DNA of 64,000 bases from Talpa occidentalis (Eukaryota; Chordata; Mammalia; Eulipotyphla; Talpidae): NCBI RefSeq assembly GCF_014898055.3, contig NW_023601212.1, forward strand, positions 50,332,329 to 50,396,328. Direction: 5' to 3'. Below are positions 35,094-46,643 of the stretch, piece after piece (the first letter of the stretch is position 1; each line of letters opens with the position of its first letter). Below the pieces are notes generated by a model. That model was not told the origin of the DNA and did no database searches. It saw only the letters and a program-made list of their open reading frames with translations. The translations under genes were made by a program, and so were the position numbers.

Positions 35094-35929
35094 AGGGATT
35101 GGGATCAGAAAGGGGGGGTTGCAACTGTATGGGGAATATAAAAATACAATTTATTATTAAAAAAATAAAATAAAATTGCAAAAAAAAAATAAAAGCACAG
35201 TCTTAGCTTAGTTGAATCCCTTCTACCTATGCCCACACCCTATTCCAGGTGCCCGCCATCAGGCATGCATTCAGGACAAGGATCCATCATCTATCCTGAT
35301 GGCGGAAGGGCAGAAAAGCCTGATATTTTCTTTACCCTACAGCATGCAAATCATAAAGTTAGAAACTGAGCTTTTACTGTCTTGGCCTTTTAACGTTAGC
35401 AAAAGGGAAATCTTGCTTTGAACTGTTTTTGGGTACTCTTTCATTGGAGACTTTCTCTGCTCCAGGTTGATTTATTTCATATTGATTGTAGCAGTTGGCT
35501 CCAGCTGACTAGAATGTTCACAAGTTCACAGTACTTGAGTAGAGTTTAGTATCTGAGATTGGTGATGTTATTTAAAATATAAATAAAAAAAGAAAAGAGG
35601 GCCTCCCCGGTGGCGCAGCGGTTGAGCGCTGGGTTGCGAAGCTGCCGGCGACCTCTGCGGCGCCGGTTCGATCCCCGGCTGCTCCCCGGCCACCAGAGGA
35701 GGGTCCCACATGGCGCGCAGACCTCTCCTGCTGCCCGCTGCTCCCCTCAGCAGTGTACTTTGGTTCTTCTGCCTGCTCTGCTCCCTGCTCTGGCTCTGGT
35801 GAATTCTCTCACCCTCCCGCGCTTCTGACTGTACCCAGTGCATGTATAAACAAAGAAACAAACAAACAAACAAATAAATAAATAAAAAACATGCCTCTAT
35901 TAAAAAAAAAAATTATAAAAAAAAAAAAA
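35094..35929 (+). mobile_element. Composite retrotransposed block: L1 3' end, LTR fragment, unique DNA, SINE
   Basis: Flanked by AGAAAACCTGCATTG at 35079-35093 and 35930-35944 and ending in poly-A, so it went in as one unit. In order: a truncated L1 3' end with an A-rich tail (35094-35190), a 149-bp antisense 5' LTR fragment of family 1 (35193-35341), about 255 bp of unmatched sequence (35342-35597) and a full SINE with extended tail (35598-35929). Best explained as an L1 3' transduction ending at the SINE's poly-A. Confidence 0.7.
35598..35929 (+). mobile_element. tRNA-derived SINE with extended 3' tail
   Basis: Near-consensus copy followed by AAATAAATAAAT, then the extra segment ACATGCCTCTATT and a final poly-A. 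It forms the 3' end of the composite block. Confidence 0.93.
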
Positions 35930-36502
35930 AGAAAACCTGCATTGTGTCCATTCCTGACCCTATAGATGGTATCTGTAAAATATTTAGCTCACTTTGAAAA
36001 GTTTACAGGAAAAGTTTACAGTGGCTCAAGGCTCTTTTTCACCTTCCCATGGCCAGCCTCTAGAGCCACCACCTGCAGTCTTGTTTTCCTCTAGGTTTTG
36101 TTGCCCACATGTGATAACGTGTTATTGTAAAAAGGCGCCTGGGGGGCCTCCCTGGTGGCACAAGAGGTTAAGTCTTAGCACTGTGAAGCTATCAGCAGCC
36201 ACTGCAGCATGAATTCCATCCCTGGCCAGGGAGCTGACCCACATGGCACAGCAGACCTCTCCTGTCTCACCCGCTGCTCCCCTCAGCAGTGTATTTCAGT
36301 CAGTCTGTTCTCTTCCCTACTCTGTCTGTGGTGAATCCTCTCACCCCCTGCATCTCTGGCCTGCACCCCATTTCTTGTATGCTGTAGGGTAAATAAAAGG
36401 TATCAGGCTTTTCTACTCTCCCGCCGTTATGATTGGTGATGGATCCCTGCCGTCCTGAATGCATGCCTGATGGCGGGCACCTGGAGTAGGGTGTGGGCAT
36501 GG

Positions 36503-37288
36503 TGCAAAGGTCAGGAATGACCACTGAGCAGGTTTTCTAGTTTTTTTTTTTTTTTTTTTATAGAGGCATGTTTTTATTTATTTATTTATTATATTTGTTT
36601 GTTTTGTTTATACATGCACTGGGTACAGTCAGAAGCGCGGGAGGGTGAGAGAATTCGCCAGAGCGGGGAGCAGAGCAGGCAGAAGGGCTGAAGTACACTG
36701 CTGAGGGGAGCAGCGGGTGGCAGGAGAGGTCTGCGCACCATGTGGGATCCTCCTCCGGTGGCCGGGGAGCAGCCGGGGATCGAACCGGCGCCGCAGAGGC
36801 CGCGGGCAGCTTCGCAACCCAGCCCTCAACCGCTGCGCCACCGGGGAGGCCCGTGAGCAGGTTTTCTGATCCAGCAGGCCGGGTAAAGGAGGAGTCAGAG
36901 TCCTCAGTGGTTTTTTGCAGGTCTTTTTTTGGGATTACCAGGTACACGGCAGGCAGGGGTGCTGGGGGGCCGGGAGGCTGGCAGGCCTCCCAGCCCCCAG
37001 CAAATCTTCACTCTATCTGGGCTCTCCAGAGTTCTCTGCTTCTCTCTCGGGTTCTGTTTGTTCTCAGCTTCTCTTTCGGCTTCTCCTGCTCTTCTCGGCT
37101 TCTTGGCTTCTGCTGGCGTCCCCGTGACGCCGACCTTAAAAGCCCAGTCTGAGCCCAGGTGAATCCCATCTACCTATGCCCACACCCTATTCCAGGTGCC
37201 CGCCATCAGGCATGCATTCAGGACAAGGATCCATCATCTATCCTGATGGCGGGAGGGCAGAAAAGCCTGACATTTTCTTTACCCTACA
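36503..37288 (-). mobile_element. Solo LTR, family 1, copy D, nested in C, with a SINE
   Basis: Minus-strand LTR with 5' end CCCTACA at 37288. Perfect 5-bp duplication CATGG at 36498-36502 and 37289-37293. A SINE sits inside at 36539-36853. Confidence 0.9.
36539..36853 (-). mobile_element. tRNA-derived SINE with extended 3' tail
   Basis: Near-consensus. The extra segment shows as ATAGAGGCATG at 36561-36571. Perfect 14-bp duplication TGAGCAGGTTTTCT at 36525-36538 and 36854-36867. Confidence 0.94.
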
Positions 37289-37338
37289 CATGGGTAGGTT
37301 GGTACACCTGGACTGAGAGACTGGGTTTATAAGGGCAG

Positions 37339-37785
37339 TGTAAGGTCAGGAATGAACACAGTGCAGGTTTTCTAGGATCCAGCAGACAGGGTAAAGGAGG
37401 AGTCAGAGTCCTCAGTGGTTTTTGCAGGCTTCTTATTGGGATTTACCCCGTACACAGCAGACAAGGGTGCTGGGGGGCCAGGAGGCTGGCAGGCCTCCCA
37501 GCCCCCTGCAGGTCTTCACTCTATCTGGGATCTCCTGCCTTCTCTGCTTCTCTCTGCTCTTCTCATGGCTCTGCTTCTCTCTCGGCTTCTACTTGTTCTT
37601 GGCTTCTTTTGGCGTCCCCATGACGCCGCCCTTAAAAGCACAGTCTCAGCCCAGGTGAATCCCATCTACCTATGCCCACACCCTATTCCAGGTGCCCGCC
37701 ATCAGGCATGCATTCAGGACAAGGATCCATCATCTATCCTGATGGCAGGAGGGCAGAAAAGCCTGACATTTTTCCTTACCCTACA
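37339..37785 (-). mobile_element. Solo LTR, family 1, copy E, nested in C
   Basis: 447-bp minus-strand LTR from TGTAAGGTCAGG to TACCCTACA, very similar to copy D. Flanks GGCAG and GGGTG match at 3 of 5 positions only, so the duplication has decayed or been altered. Confidence 0.85.
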
Positions 37786-38196
37786 GGGTGCATCATGGGG
37801 ACACCAGTAGAGAATGGAACAGCAGAGAAGCAGAGAGCACGAGAGAACGCCGGAGAGCCCAGGAAGAATGAAGACTCGCCAGGGGCTGGGTGGCCTGCCA
37901 GCCTCCCGACCCCCCTGCACCCCCGCCTGCCGTGTACCTGGTAAATCCAAATAAAAGCCTGAAAAAGTCACTGAGGGCTCCAGGACTCTCCTCCTTTACC
38001 CCGTCTGCTCCAATCACAGAGAACCTGCATTGTGCCCATCCTGCCACATATGCATAAATTAATAAATAATTTTTTCCCTTTAAAAATTTTTCAATTTATT
38101 TTTAGATAGCACTTATGGAAAGCGAAATAGACAGGATTATCTACTTTTTATGGCCAGTATTTTTTAATTTAAATAATATTTTTTTTAAAAGGTGCT

Positions 38197-38636
38197 TGTG
38201 AGCTCAAGCACAGGGCATGTGCAGACATCAGGTCCGAGTGTGAGCATGGGGCCCACACACCTATGATTACAGACAACTGGGCCAAGAAGCCTGAGCACAG
38301 GCACGCCATCCTATAAATACAGAGGCCCAGACTGAGATTATTAGGAGAACAAAGATCATTGCGAGATTGGGAAAGAGAGAAGAGAAGCCAGGAAGAGAGC
38401 GCAGAGATGTAGAGACTGGGAGGCTCCATTGCTGCCTGCCTCCCTGTCCCCCGGCTCCCAGCCCCCCAGCACTCCTGTCCCCTTGCTTCCCTGCCTGCTT
38501 ACTGCTGGTCTGCCTGTACCTGATTCCCTGCTTCAGCATTAGAAGCCTGTTGAATCTACCTAAGGCTCCAAGATTCTTTTATGTCTTCACCCAAATCAAC
38601 CATGAACCTGTCCACCCTGGTCATTGTTGCCCTACA
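38197..38636 (+). mobile_element. Solo LTR of a different family
   Basis: 440 bp from TGTGAGCTC to GCCCTACA, with a TATAAATA box at about 38311. Flanks GTGCT (38192-38196) and GAGCT (38637-38641) match at 4 of 5. The G/C-rich middle differs from family 1. No retroviral genes. Confidence 0.7.
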
Positions 38637-38641
38637 GAGCT

Positions 38642-39892
38642 TAATAAATAGTAGCCATTGATATACTCATTATTATGGGGTAGAAAGGAGAAGTTATCAC
38701 TATCAAGGGAGGGATTCAAGGGTGGCCGCAGCTGTTGCACAACCCTCAGGGCCGTGGTTCTATTCTCAGCCCCAAATCTTGCTTACTCCCTTGGCTTGCT
38801 GACCTCCACTGCTGTTATCTTGATCCGAAAATATAGCTCTTTTGGATCTGCAACTCAAGTGATTTGAATTTAGACTCCTTTTCTTGTGGAGAGACCTTTG
38901 TAGTTATATAGGTTATGGAATACAGTTAATGACATCTTTTTAGCTTTTTTGTTTGTGTGACTTTCTTTAGCTTCACTTTTTGTTTACAAACAATATCTTC
39001 ATTCTCCCATGTAACTTAGAATCAAATTTGCAAGTTAATTATATATGAAATTGAGGGTCATGGTGAAGGGTGCCCAGCTGATCAGATCAAACGCATTAGG
39101 TAAAGCAAACTCAATGTTTGTTGGAATACTTAAGAATTAAAAATAAGCTATTTATATAATGGAGCTGACATTACTCATTATTCAAATCCAACATTCTTCC
39201 TAGAAACCACCTTTGCACGCACGCACGCACACACACACACACACACACAATGTGCACATACTTGATCACCTAATACTATCTTTTCAAGCTTTCTTTCACA
39301 TACCCCATGATCTGAATTTGTTGAATCCCATCATTTAACCTCAGAATTGTACTTTCCATACAAATAAATGTTGGCAGTCCTTAGGTATTTGAAATTAAGT
39401 GTTTCCTGCTTTCTTTTCCAAGCTACAGTTGAATGAAAATATGACTTTCTGTTCTTCTCCAAGTGTATTGAAAGGGTTTTTGTGCTTTTTTTCTTTATTT
39501 GTGTGTGTGTGTGTTTACAAACAAAGTCAAGGAGAGAATATTTGCCATGGATAAAAAATAGCTATTAGTTTCCTTAAAGGTCAATCTGCTTCTGATGTTT
39601 AGTATCTGTATACAAAAGTCCTCACTTGAAAGTGTTCAATGCATCCTTGGAAACAAGGATGACTTTAAGAACACTTAACAAAAGCAATTTTGTGTTAGGT
39701 TAATTGGTATAAGCAAAAGTTAATTTCCGACACTATATTCCTAATCACAAAGACAGCAACATATTTCTAAATAAAGATCCAAACCACTTTTGCTTTGAAA
39801 CAATTATTTTGATTCATTCATTTTCCAATCACTTCTTCAAATTCATGGGGTTGGGGGTGGGGTGGGGGGTTATATAGAGCCTCTCCCAGCAG
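38642..39892. other. Intergenic, no recognisable gene
   Basis: AT-rich. Holds an AC repeat at about 39215-39249 (with ACGC units first) and a GT run at 39499-39513. Otherwise I see nothing. Confidence 0.7.
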
Positions 39893-40110
39893 GTGAGGGT
39901 CCAGGACAGACTCAACCCAGGATAGGACACCCAACACAAGCACACTTACCCACACACCCACACTCACTCCAACTGGGACCACTGAGACACAGGAAACCAG
40001 AATTCCCAGAGAAGACCCATGCAGACTTGGGGAGAAACTGCAGACTCCACACAGCCAGTGCCCCACACAATTCTTTTTCCTCATCAATATTATAACAAAA
40101 TGACACTCAA
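39893..40110 (-). repeat. Dispersed repeat with the 'GTGTGGAGT-TGCA-TTCTC' signature
   Basis: Read on the minus strand, it has CTGTGTGGAGTCTGCAGTTT, CTGCATGGGTCTTCTC and GGAGTGAGTGTGGGTG. The same order occurs at 48985-49265. I recognise the pattern from widespread vertebrate repeats but cannot name the family. Confidence 0.55.
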
Positions 40111-40715
40111 GGCATGCTGTAAAAACTCCTATACACATAATGGTACTTAAAACTTCATGAAATGTGGTTTTAGATATCATTGCTCTTATGATTAAATTTC
40201 ACCTGGCATTAGGCAATAAGCCAAGCACAACTGCACTGTGCAAGGTAATGTACCATTGTTAGTCCACTGCTAAAGAGTAAGACTTTCCTATTAATTCTAG
40301 AGATAATGCCAAGCAAATATATCTTCAGAGCATTCTCCATCCTTCCTTGGGATCTTATACTCAATTTTGGCATCCTCTTGGGGCTCCAAGGGAATCCTAC
40401 TCTAATGTCTAATAATATTTTTCTGGTTTCTCTGTGCTTCCCCACATCACTTCCATTTCTTTCTTCTCTTCTTCATCTGGCCTGGGTAGGCACCTGTACA
40501 CACACGAAGCACACACACACGCTTTGTTCTAAGCATTGAGCTCCCAATCACATGATCTGAGTTCTAGGCTTGGATCTGTCGTTTATCATTCTATGCAAGT
40601 CAGTTTGTCTAAGACTTGTTTTTTGGTTTTGTTTTTCGCATTCTATATGACCAAGAGAGGTGGGCAGAAATTCCACATGTGGAATCATATTAGTGGTTAA
40701 GAAGGGGGAAATACA

Positions 40716-41231
40716 AATGACACAGAAACATTAATTCCAAAGGACACCTGCACCCCTATGTTGATAGCAGCACTATTTACAATAGGTAAGCTTTGGAAAC
40801 AACCCAAATGCCCAAAAATAGATGACTGGATCAAGAAGATGTGGTACATATACACAATGGAATATTACTCAGCAATCAAAAAAGATAAGCTCATGCAATT
40901 TGCAGCAACATGGATGGAGCTGGAAGGGATCATGCCTCAGCGAAATAAGCCAGAAAGAAAAAAAAAAATACCGGATGGTCTCACTCACAGCAGGAGTTTA
41001 GAAAACTAAATAAGGGACCAGGAAAAAGAATAACTATAATAAAGAAAAAATCAAAATCAACAAGCAACTATAAATCAGAGACACACTACAAGGGTGGGAG
41101 GGAAAAGAGGGATTGGGGTCAAAATAAGGGGGGTGCAGTTTTATGGGGAATATAACCAAGATGAAAATGCATACGTTGTACAAAATGAAAAATGATGTAA
41201 GAAATATATAAAAATAAATTTTTTTAAAAAA
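40716..41231 (+). mobile_element. 5'-truncated L1 with ORF2 C-terminal remnant
   Basis: The frame at 40758-41009 encodes the ORF2 tail (MWYIYTMEYYSAIKKD), followed by the 3' UTR with the GTTTTATGGGGAATATAACC motif and an A-rich end. Flanked by AGAAGGGGGAAATA (40702-40715 and 41232-41245). Confidence 0.92.
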
Positions 41232-41245
41232 AGAAGGGGGAAATA

Positions 41246-42034
41246 ACTGTTGCCAATAGTTTGTGTGCAAAATTAGTGGCGTATTTTGGGTTGATAGCAA
41301 TAGCCAAATTATAGGAACTGGAATGTAAATTATTCTCCAGCAACTTCACATTTATAATTAAATGAGGTCTCAAGCCAATTTCTGTCAAACATACAGACAT
41401 TTAATAAGCAAACATTTTTTCGCAATTGAGCCAAGGTAACACATACTACCTAGGAGTATGTTCTGGGAGTCTGATGAAGGGTCAGTCCTGTGTCCTTTCA
41501 GGTTCTGCAGTGATAACTTTCCATGAGATGCACATGAATAATATTCCAAAACTAGGATTCTGTCACCCTTACAGAAAGTCCAAATCAACTGGAAGTCCTC
41601 TATACCAGACAACATCCTTAACGGTCCTACTTCTCACAACTTGTTCATGCCAGGATGGGACTAACTAAGCTATTGTAAGTCAGTCCATGCAGGTTGAAAG
41701 TCACTAACTTTATACATGAAAGTCTATTTCTATGATCCATGATGATACTAACAAACCACTTTCAATAATGAATATTCTTTTTTGACATTTTTTATATTAG
41801 AGTGATGTTTGGTCTTAAAAATGGAGGGCACCTACTTTGGGGGGCACCTACTTCTGTAGTACCTACATTCTGGGAGTCTTCCTGATGCACTACAGCAGCC
41901 AGCCTGGAGTGTAACTGCAGCCTGAGTAACTCAGCCCTATATAATACCAAACCGTTGAAGATTCATACACAGACAATATCATGCAGATATCATATGCAGA
42001 CAAGATATATATGCAGACAATATCATGATGATTG
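41246..42034. other. Intergenic, no recognisable feature
   Basis: AT-rich. A local duplication of a CAGACAATATCATG-like unit occurs around 41970-42030. Nothing else was seen. Confidence 0.6.
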
Positions 42035-42185
42035 CATTTACAAAGGGCATACAATATGTCAGGCACAGCCCCTGTTCCTCAACATGTGAGAATTATTATC
42101 CTTATTTTACAGATGTAGAAAGTGCAGGCAGACAGCCAAAGCAAGAAAATGCACAGCCGTGTTTTGATATAAGTCCAAACCATTT
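42035..42185 (+). repeat. MIR fragment
   Basis: TCAGGCACAGCCCCTGTTCC, TTATTATCCTTATTTTACAG, ATGTAGAAAGTGCAGGCAG: MIR core. Confidence 0.65.
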
Positions 42186-45100
42186 CTGTGTTACCAGGAT
42201 GACCATAAATTCTATAACCATCTTGATCTACATCATTGCCATATTGTTATTTGATTTGTGCTCCTTTTCACTTTCAAAAATGTCTCAATTAAAAAAAAAA
42301 CATATATGATCATCAAAGTATCTACATTGTCCCCAAAGTTGAAGGGCCTCCTTCTCCCAACTATGTCAAATTCTATCAGATACATCAACACATCATAGCA
42401 AGTGCTCCAGCCTGGCTTCTTCTAGGCCAACCAGACTATTTTGAATATAAGAAAGGAAAAAAAAAACAAAACAGTATAGTTAGGCAGCACCAATTCAGGA
42501 AAAGAAAGTCCACTAATAAGAAATGCAAGTCTCCTCCTTTACTAAGAAAGATGTATTGATGACTCACCAAGAAACTGGACAGAATGAAATAAGTGATTCT
42601 AAAATGTGCTAAAATCTTACAGGAAGAAAAACTAAGTTTTATTTTCAACCATGTTTGTTCAAGAACGTTATTATTAACTAAATTTGGTATCTATTTTGCC
42701 TATTTCTATTTACCCTTACCTGGAACATCAGGGAGAAATTTTTCACCTAGATTTTATCATTTTAGGTAATATAATAATATATAAAATTACACAATATAAA
42801 AATCATATCTTTGGTGTAGAGTTACACTTGCCAGTCAATTGTGGGAAATAAAAAACATTTCTCTAGGATGCATTGAAAATTTACTCAAAGAATATTCTTT
42901 TTTCAAACAAAATAAAAATTGTTTTTGTTGCCTTGACCTTTATGTCTCCTGTCTATTGATGTGGATGAGTTGAGTAATACTAATCTTTCTCATCTGAGAG
43001 TTAACCATGGCAGAGACACATGGCCTGTGACCCAGTCATGAGCAGGCCTCCAGAACTAAGGCTCTTGTGTGAGACAGACAGCACTCTCAGTCACTTATCA
43101 CCCCACCACTGGGTAAGCCATACGTCAGCCTATCATCTTTTGAGTAGAGAACACTAAAAAGGATAGAACATAATTTGTGTAGAGCTTAATACTTTTTTGA
43201 TACATCTATGAGAAAATGTATCTCAACTCTTAACTACGTTTTGAAAATATCTACTCAGCCTTTGTGGTATCTTGGACAAGATATGAAAAATCAATAGATT
43301 CAAACTAAATATACAAGATTTAAGAGTCATCAAGCACCAGAAATAGGAGTTAAGGCCATGGAAAAGTAGTTTTTAACCTGAGAGATAAGGACCCTTGGGG
43401 AGTCTACCAGTTGCTTTAAGGTGTCCATGTAAGCCTAATATTGAATGTAACATGTCCTCTCCTAGCAGAATGTATTTCATCACATTCTCTAAGAGGTTCC
43501 ATACTTCAAAAGGCTAAGAATGGAGGGCACAAGGACAAGTTTCAGGAAGGAACATTGGTGCCCTCCAACAACTTCTCCATTTGAAAAATGGAAGAGGAGA
43601 AATAAAGAAAAAAGAGAACAGATGGACGCAAACCAGGGAATAGAGCCAGAGAAATCAATGGATGAAAACATTTGAATAAGGGAGTGGTCAATAGTGTCCC
43701 CATGTGCAGAAAAGTCAAATGAGATAAGGACTTTAAAACCCTTATCTTACTTGCAAATTGCCTGGGGTGGTAGGTTCTATATGCTGCAGATACTCAGTAA
43801 ATATTGGCAGAAAAATTATATCCAGTTAAAAACAGAAGAGTGAAGTAAAAATTAATAAAATTATTTTTCCAATGTCAGGTTCGACAAGGTTTGCCTTTAG
43901 GTCAACAAATAAAACATAGGTGAAATTAGAGAACAGCACTTTATTAGATCATTTTATAACATCTCTTAACTAGTGAATGAAAGCAGTCTCCCAAATAAGT
44001 AAACCAGCTTGACACACATGCAGCAGCTACTGACATGGAGTAATTGAAAAACTGTTTGTCTCCTTAATACCTCAGTATCACTTTGCCTGCTATTTGAAAT
44101 GCCTGGGAGCATATGCATTATGTTACTAGGATTATATCACCTGGGAATTGTGCCACATTAGCAGACCAAATGTTTGCAGAAATGCCATAAATCCACCATT
44201 ACCAGAATTGTTAGCTTGAAATTAACATTATGAATTTTATCTTGCAAGATTTTCAAGTTTATAAAGATATCATATATAGTGTATCATTTAATACTAACAG
44301 TCCCCCCAAACAAGTTGTCATAAAAGCCTCCCTTCTAAGTTAAAAAAAAAAACCAAAAAAACCTATGTCTTTTCAGGAAATGGAAAAAATTAATAGATGA
44401 AAATTTTGAGCATAGTACAAATGACAGTAATGATGATATTAAATCCATTCATTAGTTATGGTATGCTCCAAGGTGCTGAAAGAAAAGGACCCAAATAGAA
44501 TGATTTGTTCAAGACCAAAAGTTGTTTCTCTCCTTAATAATATCATGAGCAGGTTGGCAATTCTGCACCAACAAACCATTGTACTCCACAACGTCACCCA
44601 GGAACTCAACATGCTATTCAGTCTCTGGTCAGCCCATCCATGGTAGAAGCTAGCTCACCAGTATCACATAAACATTCCAGATTGCCTGAGGGGAAGGGTG
44701 GAGGGGAGTGCAAGCAGATTCCTTTATAAAGGATGTGACTAGAAGTTACACCCATAGCTAAAGCTCACATCCTATTTGTCTCATGGAGACAAACATTCAG
44801 TCATGTCTAGCTGCAAGGGAGACTCAGATTTTTAGCCCTTAACGGGCAGTCCGGCTTAAAATCAGGGGATTTCAAGTTCAAAAGAAGAAAATTATTGGGG
44901 ACACCTGGTACTCTGTGCCAAACGTGTCCTTTAGTGTTTTTGTAGTCATGATTATACCCTACAGTGAAATGCAAATGTGAACTTTTGATATATTTAAGGA
45001 TTTTTAAAATGGGTTAACTGTAGAAAACATGTCCCATATTACTTTAAATATTTTATATGACGTATGGTTTGTCTATCAATCCCTACATACTATAAATAAA

Positions 45101-45308
45101 CAATAGGATTTCCTTGAAAGGTGTTTTTTTTTATGGCATCATGGGAAAATTTTACAATTATAAAGGTAGCTCAGCTCATCTTTATGGCTTCTCTCCTCTG
45201 TGGAAGAAGCATAGAGATTAAAGTACTACTAGAAATACTGCAGGAGATGTCCCTTGACAGCACTTAAATCCCTTGGTGATGGTCATTAAACAGTAAAAGC
45301 TGTGATAG
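42186..45308. other. Intergenic, no recognisable feature
   Basis: About 3.1 kb of AT-rich sequence with only short, unconvincing reading frames. No repeat family I can name. Confidence 0.6.
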
Positions 45309-46187
45309 TGTTACAGGGCAGGGAGAAGGGCACCCCAGAATCCCCAAACCTGCCTACTCTAAATAGGTTCTGCCATCTGCCACATCAAGACAAAACATGT
45401 AAGACCTTTAATGGAAATGAACTTTAATACAATTAGTGAACAATACAGAAAAAACAAGGAATATAGTTTCTAAATTAAGGAACCAAGGTTACTCATCCCC
45501 TCATGGGTAAAAGTTCACCCAAACGTGATTGGCCCAGAGCAAGGCCCGAGAGCCTGCCACTAGTCTAAAGCACTGTCTGGCAGGGACCCATAGAAAAGGA
45601 TCAGAAACAGCCAGACAAGTCTGGGAGGAAAAGAGCAAAATCAAAATCAAGACAAAAGCTGCCATTGTTTGGGCATCCCTGGTGGCACAAGGGGTTAAGA
45701 CACAACCTATGAAGCAAATCAGCAGCCTCTCCAGCACGAGTTCAATTCTCCGGCCAGCCAGGGAGCAACCCACATGGCACAGCCGACCTTTCCTGACTTG
45801 CCCACTGCTCCGCTCAGCAGTGTTCTTCAGTCAATCTGCCTGTTCTGTACCCCACTCTGTCTCTGGTGAACCCACTCACCCCCCACACTTCTGGCCTGTA
45901 CCCCAGATCTTGTATGCATAAATAAATAAATCTTTAAAAAAAAAAAGCTGCCATTGTTAACCTCCCCACGGGTCTCTCACCCACATTTGTTTCAACCAGT
46001 TCAGGACCAAGAAGCAAGTGCAGTTTCTTCACATGTCTCTCTGCTCCATATGCCTCCTTCAGGTTTCCTTCTGGCCCTCCATCCTGCTTCCTTCCTTCCT
46101 GGGTCTCCTTCCTGCTCAGCTCCACCCTCCCTTGGGTGGGGCAGGGAACCTGGAACCTCCCCTTTTCCTGGGCACCACCCTATTACA
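45309..46187 (-). mobile_element. LTR-like element with a SINE inside
   Basis: Bounded by TGTTACAGGGCAG (45309) and CTATTACA (46187), which have LTR-type ends and an antisense AATAAA-like region near 45410. It abuts the next LTR after 7 bp. No target duplication was seen, so the limits are tentative. Confidence 0.5.
45670..45942 (+). mobile_element. tRNA-derived SINE, older subfamily
   Basis: Complete copy. Perfect 16-bp duplication AAAAGCTGCCATTGTT at 45654-45669 and 45943-45958. Confidence 0.95.
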
Positions 46188-46194
46188 AGAGAAT

Positions 46195-46643
46195 TGTTAC
46201 AGGGCAGCTCCAATGTGAAGTGGATTGCCTGATTGTGGGTTCTCACTTGTGCACTTACAAGAGACTTATGAGACTCAACTGCAGGCACACACAAAAAGCT
46301 TAATAAAGGGTTTATTTACCAAAGAAGAGGAAATGAAGAAATGGATAACTCAGGGAGAAAGAGAGGGAGATAAATTGGTGCATGCATCCTACCAGTTCCT
46401 CTGAGCTGGGACCCCAACAGCATGCTGAAAGCCAGTAGAAAACCAAGGGCCCCCATGGCCCACATGTCTGGTTATATACCAAGCCTGGCTGCTAAACTTC
46501 ACCCTCAGTTCCCAGCAGTCCTCCCTTTCGTGGTGATGACATATGGGATTTGTAGTCCTTGGTGTCCTGGATCTCTTTGGTCTGGGGTGGGGTTGGGGTC
46601 CATAAAACCTGCCTGTGGAGTTTTTTCAGGACATCCTTTAACA
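46195..46643 (-). mobile_element. Solo LTR, family 2
   Basis: 449 bp from TGTTACAGGGCAGC to CTTTAACA on the plus strand; shares long blocks with 1442-1903 and 58187-58664. An antisense AATAAAG near 46301 is the likely polyadenylation signal. Target duplication not convincing. Confidence 0.8.

Larger units (their letters stand above)
34683..35964 (+). mobile_element. Solo LTR, family 1, copy B, split by a composite insertion
   Basis: The LTR runs 34683-35093 and resumes at 35945-35964 (ends CCCTATA). Duplication CATGG at 34678-34682 and GATGG at 35965-35969 (4 of 5). Between the two parts lies an 836-bp retrotransposed block (35094-35929) with its own 15-bp duplication. Confidence 0.85.
34085..35995 (+). 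repeat. MIR split by two LTRs
   Basis: Three pieces read as one MIR when the LTRs are removed: about 34085-34152 (ATTTCTTTGGGCCTTACTTT, TTTGTAAAATGG), 34606-34682 (ending GGGTGTTGTGAGGAGGATAA) and about 35970-35995 (TATCTGTAAAATATTTAGC). This is the landing site for LTR copies A and B. Confidence 0.7.
36383..38048 (+). mobile_element. Solo LTR, family 1, copy C (host of two nested LTRs)
   Basis: A plus-strand LTR in three pieces: 36383-36502, 37289-37338 and 37786-38048. They read through in consensus order when the two minus-strand LTRs are removed. Perfect duplication TATGC (36378-36382 and 38049-38053). Confidence 0.88.
36144..38078 (+). mobile_element. tRNA-derived SINE, older subfamily, split by an LTR
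   Basis: The SINE body is 36144-36382; its tail (CATAAATTAATAAATAA) resumes at 38054 after the LTR. TATGC at 36378-36382 is repeated at 38049-38053 as the LTR's target duplication. Confidence 0.88.

Noticed and set aside
36742..37971. ORFs of 70-136 codons around 34.3-38.0 kb
   Set aside because: They are LTR sequence read in arbitrary frames; no gag, protease, polymerase or envelope motif is present.
39215..39249. Regular short repeats as a possible CRISPR array
   Set aside because: It is a simple AC/ACGC microsatellite without spacers, in a mammalian genome.
40758..41009. ORF resembling a reverse-transcriptase protein tail
   Set aside because: It is a truncated L1 ORF2 remnant with target duplications, not a gene.
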